Positions 42,285 to 54,915 are shown, counted from the stretch's first letter. The stretch: DNA of 64,000 nt from Pseudoips prasinana (GCA_951640165.1 OX621251.1:23646893-23710892); one strand, 5' to 3'. Numbers and translations are program-made. Notes: a model not told the origin generated them from the sequence alone.

Positions 42285-42425
42285 GGTCACCGATCTTAAT
42301 ATCTAAATGTATTTAGAATGAATTATGTATAGTTGACTTATGTATTCCAATCGTGTTCTGACTATTTTCAAGCGCTTTTTAAAGTCTATGCGAATAAAAA
42401 CCGCTTTTATTTTTATTTATGTTAT
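42285..42425 (+). repeat. LINE 3' tail, family G, diverged
   Basis: It ends aaagtctatgcgaataaaaa with a T-rich tail. Confidence 0.5.
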
Positions 42426-42984
42426 TTTAATTAAATTTAATCATGAGGCGCCACATACAGATACCAGAAAACGATTAAAATGTTTGTAGATTTCCTTCAC
42501 CTAGCCTATATCAAAAATAAAAATATTGAATTTTATGTATTCAAGTTTTATTATCATATATTATCATATGTGAAATGGCAAAAAGTGAGTTCGGGGGTTG
42601 CTAGCACGTGGAGGTTTGGTTAGCTTTAAAGAATGCCCTCTTAGATTTCTATTATGGTTCATCATAAGCAAACACAACATCAAAAACAACAAAAAAAAAT
42701 TAGCTTATCTGTAGTTAATTTAATCTAAAATATATACTATATTTTACTATAACATATGACTCTACGTTACTGCGTGTTCATTAGTAAGGGTAGTTTTCGC
42801 TAGGCAAATATCTTCACTAATATGGTGAGGAACGTTCTTATGGAATAAATATATAAACTAATATATTCACTATCTCATCAAGAACCAGCCCAAACCATAG
42901 GAATTGCCCCAATACTAGGTCTTGGGAAGATCGTATGATTGCTTCTCCTCCAATGCAATCAGAGTAGCCAAGGTGGCTGATGTA

Positions 42985-43145
42985 AGAAAAAACCGGCCAA
43001 GTGCCAGTCGGACTCGCGCACAAAGGGTTCCATACCATTATCTATAAAAACGTCACCCATTTATGGACTGATCGTGAGCCTAGTTACTTAACCTCGCCGA
43101 TCGTTTATGGACCGATGAGAGCATCTAGCGTCTAGCATGAGCGCC
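42985..43145 (-). repeat. Family C start and 5S-derived SINE fragment
   Basis: aagtgccagtcggactcgcg is the start of family C. From 43045 acccatttatggactgatcg and cttaacctcgccgatcg are the reverse of the 5S-like head. Confidence 0.55.
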
Positions 43146-43734
43146 TCGGAAAAAAAAAACAAAAACTGGATGCGTTCTAGTTTATTGAATCTAAAATATT
43201 CTCCTAAAAATCTGTACAATGTCGAGCAGGTAAGCATTAGTTGTAATACGCAGCACGATAAGAGCCCATCACGTTATCAGGCGATAAATAATGATAAGAA
43301 TAGGTACCGAGCACTTAACTCAAGAGTTATCTCGGGTCACTCTAGTCTTAAAATAGTTCGGCGATTTGTGACGTTATATGCATAGTAGGAAAACAATAGT
43401 ATAAACATGTTTCACGCGTAGTATATAACATTTACTTAATATTCATACTATTCAATCATAATTTTATTGTACATGCTTTCCGTTTCCACAAATTTGTTAA
43501 GTTAGTCTTTTAACTGTGTTCGTTTATAAGTCGACGCTGTTAGTTGGAGACATAGGATGTTAAAATCATTCAATTGGACGCCTAGGCTAAGCGTTTGACT
43601 TAAGTTGGGAGCAATAACATAAAATACTAATGAGTTCATCATACGACAGGTTGGTTAGGCCAAAACTGTAACATACCACGGAAGCGACAATTTTAGTCTG
43701 AACAATTCGATTCTGAGTTAGGTAACAATTTAGA
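43146..43734. other. Low-copy DNA
   Basis: It contains a donor-like gagcag|gtaagc near 43231 after a short open frame that starts inside SINE sequence. I do not call an exon. Confidence 0.3.
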
Positions 43735-43960
43735 CCTTTTTTTATAAGGAAGTGGGAATGCCTACGCAAGCAACCTGCAAAAAGTGTCTGCAGGTGGGTA
43801 TGACGGAGGATTAAACCCAACCTGCCGTGAACCTGCCTGGGGGCCGAGAGTGTAGTCCTGATCGCTGCAATTGTGCGGGATCTTTCCCCGCCGGCAGTCG
43901 TTTATGCGATGCTGGCAGACGACTCCACCAAATGGGACGCTGCGCCGTGGTATTCTATAG
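43735..43960 (-). repeat. LINE 3' fragment, family F
   Basis: It begins with a T-run and ggaatgcctacgc, followed by aaaagtgtctgcaggtgggt, shared with 50735-51150 and 54916-55092. The T-run is the reversed poly(A). Confidence 0.6.
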
Positions 43961-44175
43961 AACATTTTTGATTTACGACTCTGAAATGTATGTAATATAT
44001 GTAGATTTCATAGTCACCAATCAAATAATTTATGTTCAGCGTTTTCAGTAAACTGGTTACATGCATTTCTGCACACTTGGATAAAAGATTTACCTCCTTT
44101 AGTTATGAAGCTGCTTCCGTTTGCTGCAGGCCGTGTAAATTTTTGTGACTATTTAGTCTATATTTTGTATGGGTA
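43961..44175. repeat. Interspersed repeat, family J
   Basis: ttcatagtcaccaatcaaat and tgcaggccgtgtaaattttt match 48955-49140 (ttcatagtcaccaatgaaat, cgcaggccgttgtaaacttt). Confidence 0.5.
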
Positions 44176-44286
44176 TACTTCAGTCATAATTAAGGCACTA
44201 TAGTTATTTCTCCTGTACTTCCATACTTTATTTCATTTCGTTTTTAAATATCTGCATTCAGTTTTGCTCCCATAGGTGCTAGATTC

Positions 44287-45245
44287 ATCATCATCATTAT
44301 CATCATACCATCCGAAAGACGTTCACTGCTGGACAAAGGGCTCCACCAAAGATCTCCACAATTGCCAGTCTTGCGCTATTCGCATCCAGCAGTTTCCAAC
44401 GACCCGCACAATACCATCGGTACATTTTGTAGGGGGCCTGCCCACGATGCGTCTTCCGGTTCGTGGTCGCCACTCGACAACCTTTCTGCCCCAACGGCTG
44501 TCGGTTCTACGAGCTATGTGCCCCGCTCACTGCCACTTCAGTTTTGCAATTCTTCGGGCTATGTCGGTGACTTTGGTTCACCTACGGATTTCGACATTTC
44601 TGATTCAATCCCGCAGGGACACTCCGAGCATAGATAGCCGTCTCCATTGCTCTTTGGGTGACCTTAAACCTTCTAATAGTGAGCGACCACGTCTCTGTTC
44701 CGTAAGTCATCACTGGCAACACACACGGGTCGAAGACTTTCGACTTGAGACACTGCGGTATTTTGGACGAGTAGATGTTACGTAGCTTCCCGAACGCTGC
44801 CCAGCCGAGTTGGATACTACGATTGACCACCTTCTTGAAGTTGGACCTACCTAGTTGGATGGTCTGTCCTAGGCAAATATAGTTCTCTACAACTTCAAGT
44901 GCAGAGTCTCCAACCTCCAATTGAGTGGGTGCAACATGGAGGTTTGACATGTTTTTGGTCTTATCCATGTTCAGTTTCAGACCCACTTGTTTAGAAACTG
45001 CTGAGGTCATCGAGTATTGTACCGAGGTCTTCCATGCTCTCAGCCATGACTACTATATCATCGGCAAATTGAAGGTGAGTGATGTACTCGCCATTGACAT
45101 TGATGCCAAAGCCTTTCCAGTCCAGAAGCTTGAAGACATCTTCCAATGCAGCGGTGGACAGTTTCGGAGATATAAAATATCGCTGTCTCACGCCTCGCTG
45201 CAAGTGGATAGGTTTCGAGTTCTGGTCCTGGAGTTGCACTGCAGG
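44287..45245 (-). pseudogene. RTE-type LINE fragment with RT active site
   Basis: The longest RTE copy here. On the minus strand, 45239-44991 gives GVRQRYFISPKL, LDWKGFGI and the active-site stretch THLQFADDIVVM (FADD at 45057-45068). After a frameshift near 45000, the frame 45010-44582 continues with KQVGLKLNMDKTK, ICLGQTIQL, QLGWAAFGKL and TYGTETWSL. It then runs to a (cat)n end. RT thumb and C-terminal regions are present. Endonuclease and the early RT motifs are missing. Confidence 0.85.
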
Positions 45246-45261
45246 TGCTAGATTATCTTAC

Positions 45262-45475
45262 CGCTATCGGAAAGCCGGGAGAGAGAGAATCTCGAGTGGC
45301 GACCACGAACCGGAATACGTAGCGTGGACAGGCCCTCTATATAGTGGACCAACGATCTCGCAAGGGCGCCGGAAGCCGCTGGATGCGGGCAGCATAAGAC
45401 CGGCAAATGTGGAGGGGAAATCCTTGGGGCAGGCCTACGTCCAGCAGTGGACGTCTATCGGTTGATATGATCATA
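45262..45475 (+). mobile_element. RTE-type LINE 3' fragment, facing the previous one
   Basis: ctcgagtggcgaccacgaac through cagcagtggacgtctatcgg to gatatgatcataataat. Opposite in direction to 44287-45245 with only about 17 bases between, so the pair forms a large imperfect inverted repeat. Confidence 0.75.
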
Positions 45476-45929
45476 ATAATATGATCGATTATACTTAATT
45501 AACATATTTATTATTATTATACATTACCGTGCTAAAAATGTTATTCTATGTGTTATTGTGACCCAGTACAGAGGAAGTATCAGTTAGTTTTATTTTCTAG
45601 TTTAAATCAGAGGCTCGCTTTGATAACTCTGTAGTATTATGATTAATGGATTTTTTATCTTGTGATTTTAATGCGTTTCGTATTAAAGTGTTGTTTCGTT
45701 TGACGTGGTTTGATGAGATTATAATATTATAACGAGTAATAAGAGAACTAAAAATATTGAACAACACGATTGGACGGCAGTTAGATGAATGGGTCCAAAG
45801 TAAGAGTGTTATTTTGGAAACATTCCAATTACTATTTACAGAAAAGAAAAAAAAAATCAAATAATTTAAATAAAATTACGCTAAAACATGCATTTAGTTA
45901 TAAATTTAGCCTCGGCGATGCAATCTAGC
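45476..45929. other. Low-copy AT-rich DNA
   Basis: Nothing recognised. Confidence 0.3.
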
Positions 45930-45934
45930 GCGTT

Positions 45935-46200
45935 AATGAGTTGACTAGCAGTGCCCGCGGACTTCGTTTCGCGTTATAAATGGTTTTGTCCCTGTCCGTT
46001 TGTCCCGCAATTTGGATTACATTATTCAAGTTTAAGTAAAGATACGTTATTAATTGTGGATTTTTTCATAGGCTCCACAATAACATAGCTTTCTATTGGT
46101 GACATAATTTTGAAAATCGCTTCAGTAGATCCAGAGATTACCCCTTACAACGTCACAAACTCAAAAACGTTACCTCTTAGTAATATTAGTATAGATAACG
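45935..46200 (+). repeat. CR1-type LINE-derived repeat
   Basis: It starts gactagcagtgcccgcggac and ends ctcttagtaatattagtata, the usual two ends of this widespread group. Confidence 0.6.
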
Positions 46201-46304
46201 TGTTGACAGACTATCTATGCAAGATTAAAACACATTATCGATGGGAAAAGTTGCTTTTGGGTTAAATTATATAGGTAATTAGAAAAGTAAGTTTTTAATG
46301 TACT

Positions 46305-46545
46305 AATGTTGGCGTGGTTGGCAAATGCTTGATTTTTACGCCGGAGGTCGTGGGTTCGACTCCCACCCAGGACAGATATTTGTGTGCATGAACTTGTCTG
46401 TTTGTCCTGAGTCTGGGTGTAATTATCCATACAAGTATGTACATGTAGTATTTCAGTTATCTGATTTCCGTAGTACAAGCTCTGTTTAGTTTGGAATCAC
46501 ATGGCCCTGTGTAAATAATGTCCCAGTATATATTATATTATTTAT
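46305..46545 (+). repeat. tRNA-derived SINE, family A
   Basis: Head ggcgtggttggcaaatgctt and ggttcgactcccaccc, body cgtagtacaagctctgttta, end cccagtatatattatatt. Confidence 0.8.
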
Positions 46546-46589
46546 TCTTTGGGGTAGGGATGGGCTTCGTGAGACTATATATATTTTTT

Positions 46590-46720
46590 TCATAGTATAG
46601 CAAGGCAAACAAGCAAGTGGGTCACCTGATGGTAAGTGATCACCACCACCCATGGACACTCGCAACACCAGAGGAGCCGCAAGTGCTTTACCAGCCTTTA
46701 ATAAAGGAATAGGCTCGCTC
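46590..46720 (+). repeat. Family H fragment
   Basis: gggtcacctgatggtaagtg and catggacactcgcaacacca. Confidence 0.6.
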
Positions 46721-46819
46721 GCTTCTTGAAGGTTGCCATGTCATACCGGATAGGAAATACCTCCGCAGTTAATTGATTTTATATTGAAAGTTTATATTCA
46801 TATTTTTTGTTCGACTTCT

Positions 46820-46880
46820 TTGTTTATGGTATCGGGCTGTGGTTATCCTGGTGTCAGAGTTGTTCAAGCTACCCTAAAGA
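46820..46880 (-). repeat. 5S-derived SINE end fragment
   Basis: ggtgtcagagttgttcaagc matches the end of the SINE at 60377 read in reverse. Confidence 0.5.
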
Positions 46881-46972
46881 CCCATAACCGCTGGGGCAGA
46901 AAGCAGCACCCACGAACCAATAAATATATTTTACCAAAAGGGAAGTATACCCTTCTATACAAAAAAAATATT

Positions 46973-47530
46973 TTTGCTCATCGGTTAATATATGACGGCG
47001 TTCTAAGTGTGAATTCAGTTGCCTTTTGTTTAAAAACCACGGTGTTTATAAACAAAAAGCAACTGAATTGAGAACATCCTCCTTTTGTAGAGTTGGTTGA
47101 AATACTTCTGAATAATAATAATATCCTGGGACATTATTCACACACGGCCATCTGATCACAAACCAAGTATTTCTATTCCTACTATAAATTCTTTTATCTT
47201 GCACTACCCTTATCATGATGTCTTTCTTTATGTCTGAATCTTTTATATCCAAAATATGTTTGCTCATCGGTTAATATATGAGGGCGTTCTAAGTGTGAAT
47301 TCAGTTGCCTTTTGTTTAAAAACCACGATGTTTATAAACAAAAGGCAACTGAATTAAGAACATCCTCCTTTTGTGATGTTGGTTGAAATACTTCTGAATA
47401 ATAATAATATCCTGGGACATTATTCACACACGGCCATCTTATCCCAAACCAAGTATTTCTATTCCTACTTAAATTCTTTTATCTTGCACTACCCTTATCA
47501 TGTAATCTTTCTTTATTTCTGCTTCTTATC
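46973..47530. repeat. Tandem duplication, unit 286 bp, each with a hairpin and SINE A tail
   Basis: tttgctcatcggttaatata starts both units (46973 and 47259). Each has a hairpin with 21-bp arms (47012-47032 with 47049-47069; the same in unit 2), a cctgggacattattcacaca SINE tail and the end acccttatcatg. Unit 2 hairpin arms pair better than unit 1. Confidence 0.85.
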
Positions 47531-47639
47531 CATCCAAAGGTTCTCTGGAAGAGATCGCTGACTGCGATAAGACCGCCTATTGTACAATTTTCATTCAATG
47601 TTTCCTATAGTTTTTCTCTATAATTGGTGTGGAATAAAG

Positions 47640-47870
47640 GGTATTATCCGCCGTATTTATCTAAGATAAATACTATGTCCTGAGTCTGGGTGTTATTATC
47701 TACATAAGTATGTATTAGATAAGTCTAATACATACTTATGTAGATAAGAACACCCAGACTCAGGGCGAATAGAAATGTACAAAAATATCTGTCCTGGGTG
47801 GGAAACGAACCCACGACCTGCGTTGCGAAAGGCAAGCATTTACCAAGAACGCCAACCGGCCAGTCAAACT
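47640..47870 (-). repeat. tRNA-derived SINE, family A, folded back on itself
   Basis: From 47724 rightwards it is an inverted A copy (head complement gggaaacgaacccacgacc). To its left 47679-47719 is the reverse complement of 47724-47764 with one mismatch and a 4-base loop. Confidence 0.85.
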
Positions 47871-48154
47871 AAAACTTGTGAATGTTTTCAGTCGTTAAGA
47901 ATATTACCCATATCTTTCAATTGCTTACTTTGTTTTAGCTTGAATATATTACGAATTATAAGTTACGTAATTCTGCAAAAACATGTTTTAATTACTGGTT
48001 TCTTCTGTTTGCACTGACAACTGATTTTCTATTATCTATTGTATTCTATGGGAATTGAGAAACAATTGGTATGTAATTTCTTTCTTTTTACTGATGATTT
48101 AGGTCAAGAATAATTATTCTCAGTTATACTCCACAGTGTATATATGTATATATT

Positions 48155-48480
48155 TTTATATATAAGAGGACGACAAACGAGCAAGTGGGTCACCTGACCT
48201 AAGTGACCACCGCCGCCTATGGACACTCGCAACACCAGATGTGTCGCGAGAGCGTTGCCGGCCTTGAGAAGAGTCCGTAAATAAGTTTTACTGACCCTCC
48301 CCACCCCCCACCCCGATGAGCTCTGGCGACCTTACTCACACTCAGAAACGGAACGTTAAATTATTAATGTTATTTATTATTAAGGAATGTCTTCTGTAAG
48401 GTGGAGGTACTTCCCCAGTCGGGCTGCTCTTTGAGCGAATGAACGCTGTGCCCTACCTCTACTAAAAGTAGTATTGATAC
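48155..48480 (+). repeat. Family H (long copy)
   Basis: acgagcaagtgggtcacctg at left to ccccagtcgggctgctcttt at right. Matches 985-1290 in reverse. Confidence 0.6.
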
Positions 48481-48885
48481 TCCAAAACAGATTGAAGACG
48501 GCAGGAATCTAAAATGACGTAAGAGCATCGCTACTCCTTCAGTAACTGCTCTGACGTCACAGTATAAATAACTATTGCTATCAGCTGAGTGCTTTTATTT
48601 GGATTTGCACATTACGATGTGCATTGGTCATTGACACGACTGAAGTTAGACTACATACGTCACTAAGTACCGTCAGCAACATAGTAACTTTATGGTATAT
48701 ATGCCCTTTCAGTTTTAAAGTACACTTGCGTGAGTGGGACAGCTACAGAGCTTGCGCAGATGAGGGACAATGACGGATAAAATATCCGCTTTTACTATTA
48801 CTGTCACTAAGTTAAAGTTTTGTCCGCGTATATCAACGTCAGTCATTTGAACCCACTGGAATGGTGTGGAACAGGTCATCAGCTG
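48481..48885. other. Low-copy DNA
   Basis: Nothing recognised. Confidence 0.3.
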
Positions 48886-48889
48886 ATGT

Positions 48890-49150
48890 AGGATATTACG
48901 TAGGTGCACAGTCGCAAAAATGGATACAACATATTTTGATTGGTCACGATGAAATATTTGTAGTTTTCATAGTCACCAATGAAATAATTTCTGTTCAGCA
49001 TTTTCAGCAACCTGGTCAGATGCATTTCTGCATTATTAAAACAATATTTATGGAACACACTTAGATACAAGTTATACCTCGTTGTATCATGAAGCCGAGG
49101 CGGCTTGACGCAGGCCGTTGTAAACTTTTGCAACTTTTTAGTCTACGAGT
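48890..49150. repeat. Interspersed repeat, family J
   Basis: Second copy of the block at 43961-44175, about 70-75% alike by eye. Confidence 0.5.
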
Positions 49151-49880
49151 ATATTATGTGTGCAACAAAGTGAGAACTTGTTGTAGTACTATAACGTGCG
49201 TTGCGTGAATATTTTTTCCGCCTATGTCTCTCGTCTGCGCAGGCTCTTATTGTATATACGATAATATATGAAAATATATAACAAATTAAATAAAGTAATG
49301 CTTTTGGGGGTATTATATAAGGTCGTTTATTAGTCTATTAATTAAATTCATTAAAATATTGTAGTATCGATGACAAAAGGAAAACTAAGAGAAGGCTCAG
49401 GATCATGGTTGGTGATGATCGTCGCGGTGCGTACACAGGGCCGCGTACGCGCCGTACAACACGACAGATTGTGGACCGTGTAAGGATAGTTTCTAATAGT
49501 CTCGCCATAGGTAGGTACCTGGATCATTATCCTAATCGTCTAGGACATTTCTGGCTTACGATACAGCACGCAAAAAGAATATCAGTGCCACCACATACCA
49601 TCGCGTGGGTGTCGTAAAGGGCGACTAAGGGATACACAAGTCGGCATAGTCGGGCAGCGGCGTTACCTGTGCACTAGCTACCACCTAACTGCGGTCGCCC
49701 ACTGGCATGCCAAGTGCAGTGACTAAGGCAATCCCCTCTAAATCAAAACTGATAGATACAGATATTAGGCTGATAATGTGATCACTAACGGATTAGGAAA
49801 GTGTATTGTACAAGGAATTTAGACGGTTGCTTCATCGAATTTTTGATGGTATTGTGGCAGAGAACTAAAGGTTAGAGGTA
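49151..49880. other. Low-copy DNA, partly GC-richer
   Basis: 49400-49740 is less AT-rich and contains gtgggtgtcgtaaagggcga, a phrase reminiscent of LINE 5' regions. No frame with protein features is present. Confidence 0.3.
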
Positions 49881-49884
49881 TTAA

Positions 49885-50135
49885 TAATAATAATATCTGG
49901 GGACAATGTCACACAGATCAACCTAGCCCCAAACTAAGCAAAGCTTGTACTATGGGTACCAGGCGACGATATACATACTTATATAGATAGATAAATACTT
50001 AAATACATAGAAAACATCCATGACTCAGAAACAAATATTCGTGCTCATCACACAAATATTTGCACTTACCGGGATTCGAACCCAGGACCACCAGCTTCGT
50101 AGGCAGGAGCACTACCAACTAGGCTACGGTGATAT
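49885..50135 (-). repeat. tRNA-derived SINE, family A2
   Basis: Very close to 12270-12520. Head complement gggattcgaacccaggacc, then ccagcttcgtaggcaggagc. Confidence 0.8.
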
Positions 50136-50204
50136 TACATCGTCCTGCCTTAGAGAGTAGGTAAAAGTCACCTGTCTTGGGCCTGACTTCTCTCTGTTAT
50201 ATAT

Positions 50205-50390
50205 AAACTCTCCGACTGCACGCGTGACGCGGTAGTTAAGGTAGTAGACTCGTTAACAGATTCAACGCCCTTGTATTTTAGGATCGGTACCCACACAGGA
50301 CAACTATCTGGGTGACTCATAAATGGTTGTTCAGACTTTCAATGTAGGTTCTTTATGTCTGTGAATAGCCTATTTTAGAGTAATATTATA
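50205..50390 (+). repeat. tRNA-derived SINE, family B, diverged
   Basis: tgcacgcgtgacgcggtagt head, then ggacaactatctgggtgact. The B box is degraded. Confidence 0.5.
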
Positions 50391-50734
50391 AGGATTTTAA
50401 TCCGTAATTAGGGCGTTCTCTTCAAGTCGAATCAAAACAAATGAGGCACCTTTGAAATTCAGCACATCGAAATGATATATCCTCTACGAAGTTTATATTC
50501 CTCCGTAATAATAGAACATTCGTAATCGCTAGTCTTGTGTATAGAATACTGTTATGAAGAGATCCACGTGTATTCTATTATAAAATCTTTTCACGGATTG
50601 CTACTGTCATAACTAAAATAACTATTGCCATGAAAACGCGAGACGATAAAAGTACGCTTTTATTAGCGGAGATCTGAGGCACTCATAGCCTTGGTTACCT
50701 TCACTAGTCTGTCAGTGATTGAGGAGGTGAACCA

Positions 50735-51150
50735 CATTTTTTATAATGCAGGGGGAATGCCTACGCCTGCCATCCGCAAAAAGAAAGTGTCTGCGGGTGG
50801 GTATGTCTGAATCGCACCGACTAAACCTAACCTGTCGTGGACTTCTCTTGGCGCCTGACGGGGCAACTCATGTATGCTACTCCGATGCCCCCCTGGTTTG
50901 GATACGTGCCCTGAGAGGGCTCTAGTTTGCCCTCCCCTATTGCCGACTCGTGCCAGTCGGGCACAACGATTGCGCTACAACAGGTCGCTGTCTTGAGCTG
51001 CTTGCACATGGCGGCAGTATAGGACACTTCTCATACTGCCACTGCAACTCCGAGGAGAGTTGGGTTACCGGCACCTGCCGCCACTCCGACGCCTCCTTCG
51101 TCTGCGAGCGGGATGAAGCACCTAGGCGAGCGGTTATTCTCTAAATGAGT
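50735..51150 (-). repeat. LINE 3' fragment, family F (longest copy)
   Basis: The reversed 3' end is at the left (tttttataatgcagggggaa). The GC-rich remainder reads in the minus direction like the 3' region of an R1-type LINE, but no convincing frame survives. Confidence 0.55.
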
Positions 51151-53000
51151 GATTCCTAGTGTGGTATAATTTCCTAGCGTGGTTTAGAGGGCCCGATAAA
51201 CTGTTTGTCCCAGTTGTAAAGATTAGACAGATATATCGGAGGATGCTGATGGTTATGATGATTTTCCGTGAAGCTAATTTATCGTGACCTTGATCGGCAA
51301 GAAGCCGCAAGAAGTCTTATTAAGACTTGCAATGAGTATCAACCACGTATAGTAAAACTTTCGCCACGGCTAACTATTTTAATAAACAGTTTTTCTCAAA
51401 AGCCAGTATTAGATCTGTTTTTATTAGGTATATTTTTTAGTTTAATCAAGCTTTAAGCTAATCTAATATATTATTCTATAATGTTTATAACAAAATATTT
51501 ATCTTTTATTCGTATCATAGATTCATAACATTAATTTCAGCTTTTTTGTAGCGGTTATCTTTTTAGCAGAGGTTAACTTGCAAAGTGATTGATAATTGTA
51601 AAATAAAACAAGCCGGCATGTTTTTAAGAAATCAAACAATTATATTTTGTACTATAATGTGGGGCTTATAATCATTGTTTACTCTAAACTCTTCCAGGCG
51701 TTATTAAGCGTGTGTATTAAGCAACTTCTACTCGGTTGCAAACCAACGTCCCCTGGTGGTTGCCATCCATCTAGACTGCATGCTTTACGTGTGTGAGAGA
51801 TATAATGCTTGTTATTCCTTCATGCTGATATGACCTATTGTAATTGAATGAAATTTGGAATGGAGACTCACAGAAACGATAAATGGGACACCTAACCGTT
51901 TACCTTAATTCTAAATATAGACTACAATAACTGTTTAGTCGAGGATAACACCGTAGGCTGCGTAAATCCCATCGCCTCCACAAGAGGCTTGTGCGAAACA
52001 TTAGCGCGGCCGTTTTATGCCTTGGAAAATCCATTGCTTAAAAGAAAGATGTTTTGAGGTAGATGCTCAAAATCGACAATATTTTTATATTTGAGACGGA
52101 TTTTATAGCCTAAGTTATTGATTCCTATTGTACACGAAACACAGATAAATGTAAAGAAACATAATTTATCTGTTAAATATGAAATTTAGTAATAATTATA
52201 GGAGTTATATTTTGTTTCGGATTTTAACTGATATGAACTATTGAAAAACGTAAATTGTTAATTAATGTTAAAATACAATCTTTTTTAATTTATATTAAAA
52301 TATATAAGTAACAGTATGAGACCAATTAGTTTAACTTGAGAATTGAACCGACATTAAAATAAAAGGAAATTAAATAAAATTTTCGTTGTTGAGCAGTTTA
52401 CATAAAACTATTCAATATTTTACTTTATATTTGTTTTTGTTTAATAGCAATATTCGCAAGGCAAAGAAGAAGAAAAAAATATGTTTATTGAGCACACATA
52501 ATAAAGATACAAAAAGACACAATCAGAGTAACAATGGCGACAAACAATATAATTATAATAATAAATACTCTATTATTGTTACTAAAATAGATTTAGTGCG
52601 CTCAAATGGCTAGCAGCTCAGCATGATGTTACAACCACAATATGGCTGTAACGCTGATTTTCAGCTACCTGACACAGTGACTCACAAATGTGCTACACAA
52701 ATTACGTACATAGGACATAAGACAATACGTTCCTTAAAAATTATATACAAAACAAAATAAAAGAATACGGTTTAAAAGAAAGAAACAAACAATCTAAATA
52801 AAAGATAATTAAGATAAAAGCAACATAAAATAAAACTTCATAATAACTAACTTCAAAGCGTAAATCTTCTTTTTTTTATACTAGATTTACCTACGCTTTG
52901 CATTGTGAATATTGCAATAGAACTAAAATTTAATAAGTAGTTATGATAATAGTAAGGAAAGTGTTCTCAATATAATATGATCTTCCACATGTAACTGTGA
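51151..53000. other. AT-rich DNA, mostly unassigned
   Basis: 52470-52700 begins aaaaatatgtttattgagca, a possible reversed polyadenylated end. No gene-like frames are seen. Confidence 0.3.
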
Positions 53001-53110
53001 CCATATCAGTCGGACATGGTTCTAGAAAACAAAGCCGATGGATAACACACATCCTCCGTAACAGTTTTTGCAAGGGAATCCTAAATTTGATCTGCCAGTG
53101 TGTATCGATC
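53001..53110. repeat. Family K fragment
   Basis: aaacaaagccgatggataac and cctaaatttgatctgcc are shared with 10265-10350. Confidence 0.45.
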
Positions 53111-53539
53111 GTAGTTTAACGGAGAGCGCCTATCCCAGATTGATAGTATACTTACTGGTCGACGATTAAATTTGAAATTTCCCATTTGAGATCAACTTTA
53201 AACTAATAAAAAAATGTGAGCCGTCACGGGACGCCTGGTAGATGTGAAACATCGACATTATTTTGTAAAAGTAATATGCAGAAAAGAACATATTGTGATA
53301 GGAACTAAATATGTCATAATGATAAAATAAAAAGTCGATTGCGCATGCGTCACGGCATGCGACGCCACGCCAGAAATCTGTTTTACGTGCGGCTATAGAT
53401 GTTTCACATCAATAGTATTCTAGACGTAATAATAAAATATTTTTATGATACCCGATCGGCACTCTTAATTTCAAAAAATACTTATTTATAACACATGGGC
53501 ATTTTAACATAATTTATTATATTATATCTACTTATTGGC

Positions 53540-53785
53540 AAGTGCTTGCCAACCATGTCAACAAAACGCTTTTAGCTTTTCACGCCGGAGGTCATGGGTT
53601 CGATGCCCACCCATACCCATATTTTTGTGCATGAACATGTCTTTTTGTCCTGAGTCTGGGTGTAATTATCTATATAAGTATGTATTTACAAAATAAAAGT
53701 AGTATATCAGTTTTCTGGTTTCATTAGTCCAAGCTTTGCTTAGTCAGATGGCCGTGTGTAAATAATGTGCCAGGATATTGTTATT
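53540..53785 (+). repeat. tRNA-derived SINE, family A
   Basis: Head cacgccggaggtcatgggtt cgatgcccac, body tgagtctgggtgtaattatc, end gtgccaggatattgttatta. Confidence 0.75.
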
Positions 53786-54900
53786 ATTTAATTCTTGCCT
53801 CGTTAAAAGCACATTCGGGGTCTAAGACGGATCACGCCAATTCAAGGCTTTCCTTATAAACCCTAACTCCCACATTATTGACTTATATGTGTGGTTGATG
53901 GTACTGAGGTTAGCTTCACAATATGCGCGGGTTTTATTTCCCAACGTTCAGTAAAAATTTTATTCCGCCCTCATACGAACTAAAATTAGAATGAATCCAG
54001 GATTTCTCATAATAACCAATATTTGTAAGCAATAATTGCTTATAATTAGGTTTTATATCAATTTGTAGACTGGCCAATGTATGTAAATCAGTAGGTAAAA
54101 AATGTTTGAAGTATATACTAGGCAGGCAGCTTATGATTGAGCAAGGGTTGCTAATTCTACTGTTTCACAGGATTTTATACTAGCTTACAGAAATATGTAT
54201 TGTATTAAACCCATTGCTTAAAGAGCTAGGATGCCCCATCAATATTGGTTTCAAACTTGCAACACTCTACTTCTGTACAAAGTAAGAGAGCTTTGGAACG
54301 CGGAAAAAGACGCATCGAGGCTATGTTTTATTTTCAAAAACTGGTGTAAATTCGAGTTATTATGTGTAAATATGGTGGATTTTTAGACATAACATCTTCG
54401 ACAACGTACACAGGTGGAGGAAAGTGCGATATTGCCGTGAATTGTAATTTTCCGTGTTGTAACCAAAACTCCATAAAAGCCTCTAGTAAAGTCTCCACTG
54501 CTTTACTGGGGTTGGAAAAGGACTATGTATGACTTGACTGTGTAACGGACTTTACTTGACAATGATGGAAATAAATGATATAAAAATATATTTACTGAAG
54601 GCTCATAATGCCAAAGAAGGCAGAGCCGTAAAACGGAATAAAAAAAAAGTACAAAATAATACACGACGTTGTCGACATGTCTTAAACATGACACTTTTGA
54701 AGGCTTCGTCATACGCAGGCGCAAAGACACGTGATAGCATTACAATCTATCCATCCCATTCTCTCTTAGGCTAAATTCTATTTATTAACATTTTTCTCTT
54801 TTTTTCGTTTCATCGATTTTCAAATCATAAAGTTGCACTTCAAAAGTAAATATCAAATCTAAAAAGGTCTAATGGCTGACAAACACTAATTTTATCGTTT
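53786..54900. other. Unassigned DNA
   Basis: Overlapping frames of about 70 codons on both strands at 54503-54774 show no protein features. Nothing is called. Confidence 0.3.
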
Positions 54901-54915
54901 AACGCTAGTTCCGCC

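Noticed and set aside
43137..43240. Short frame ending in a donor-like CAG|GTAAGC
   Set aside because: The ATG is the last part of a 5S-derived SINE, and no acceptor or homology supports an exon.
50827..51144. GC-rich frames on both strands
   Set aside because: Part of LINE family F; the apparent frames are not conserved in the copies at 43735 and 54916.
54503..54774. Frames of 72-75 codons on both strands
   Set aside because: Mutual shadows without protein features or start context.
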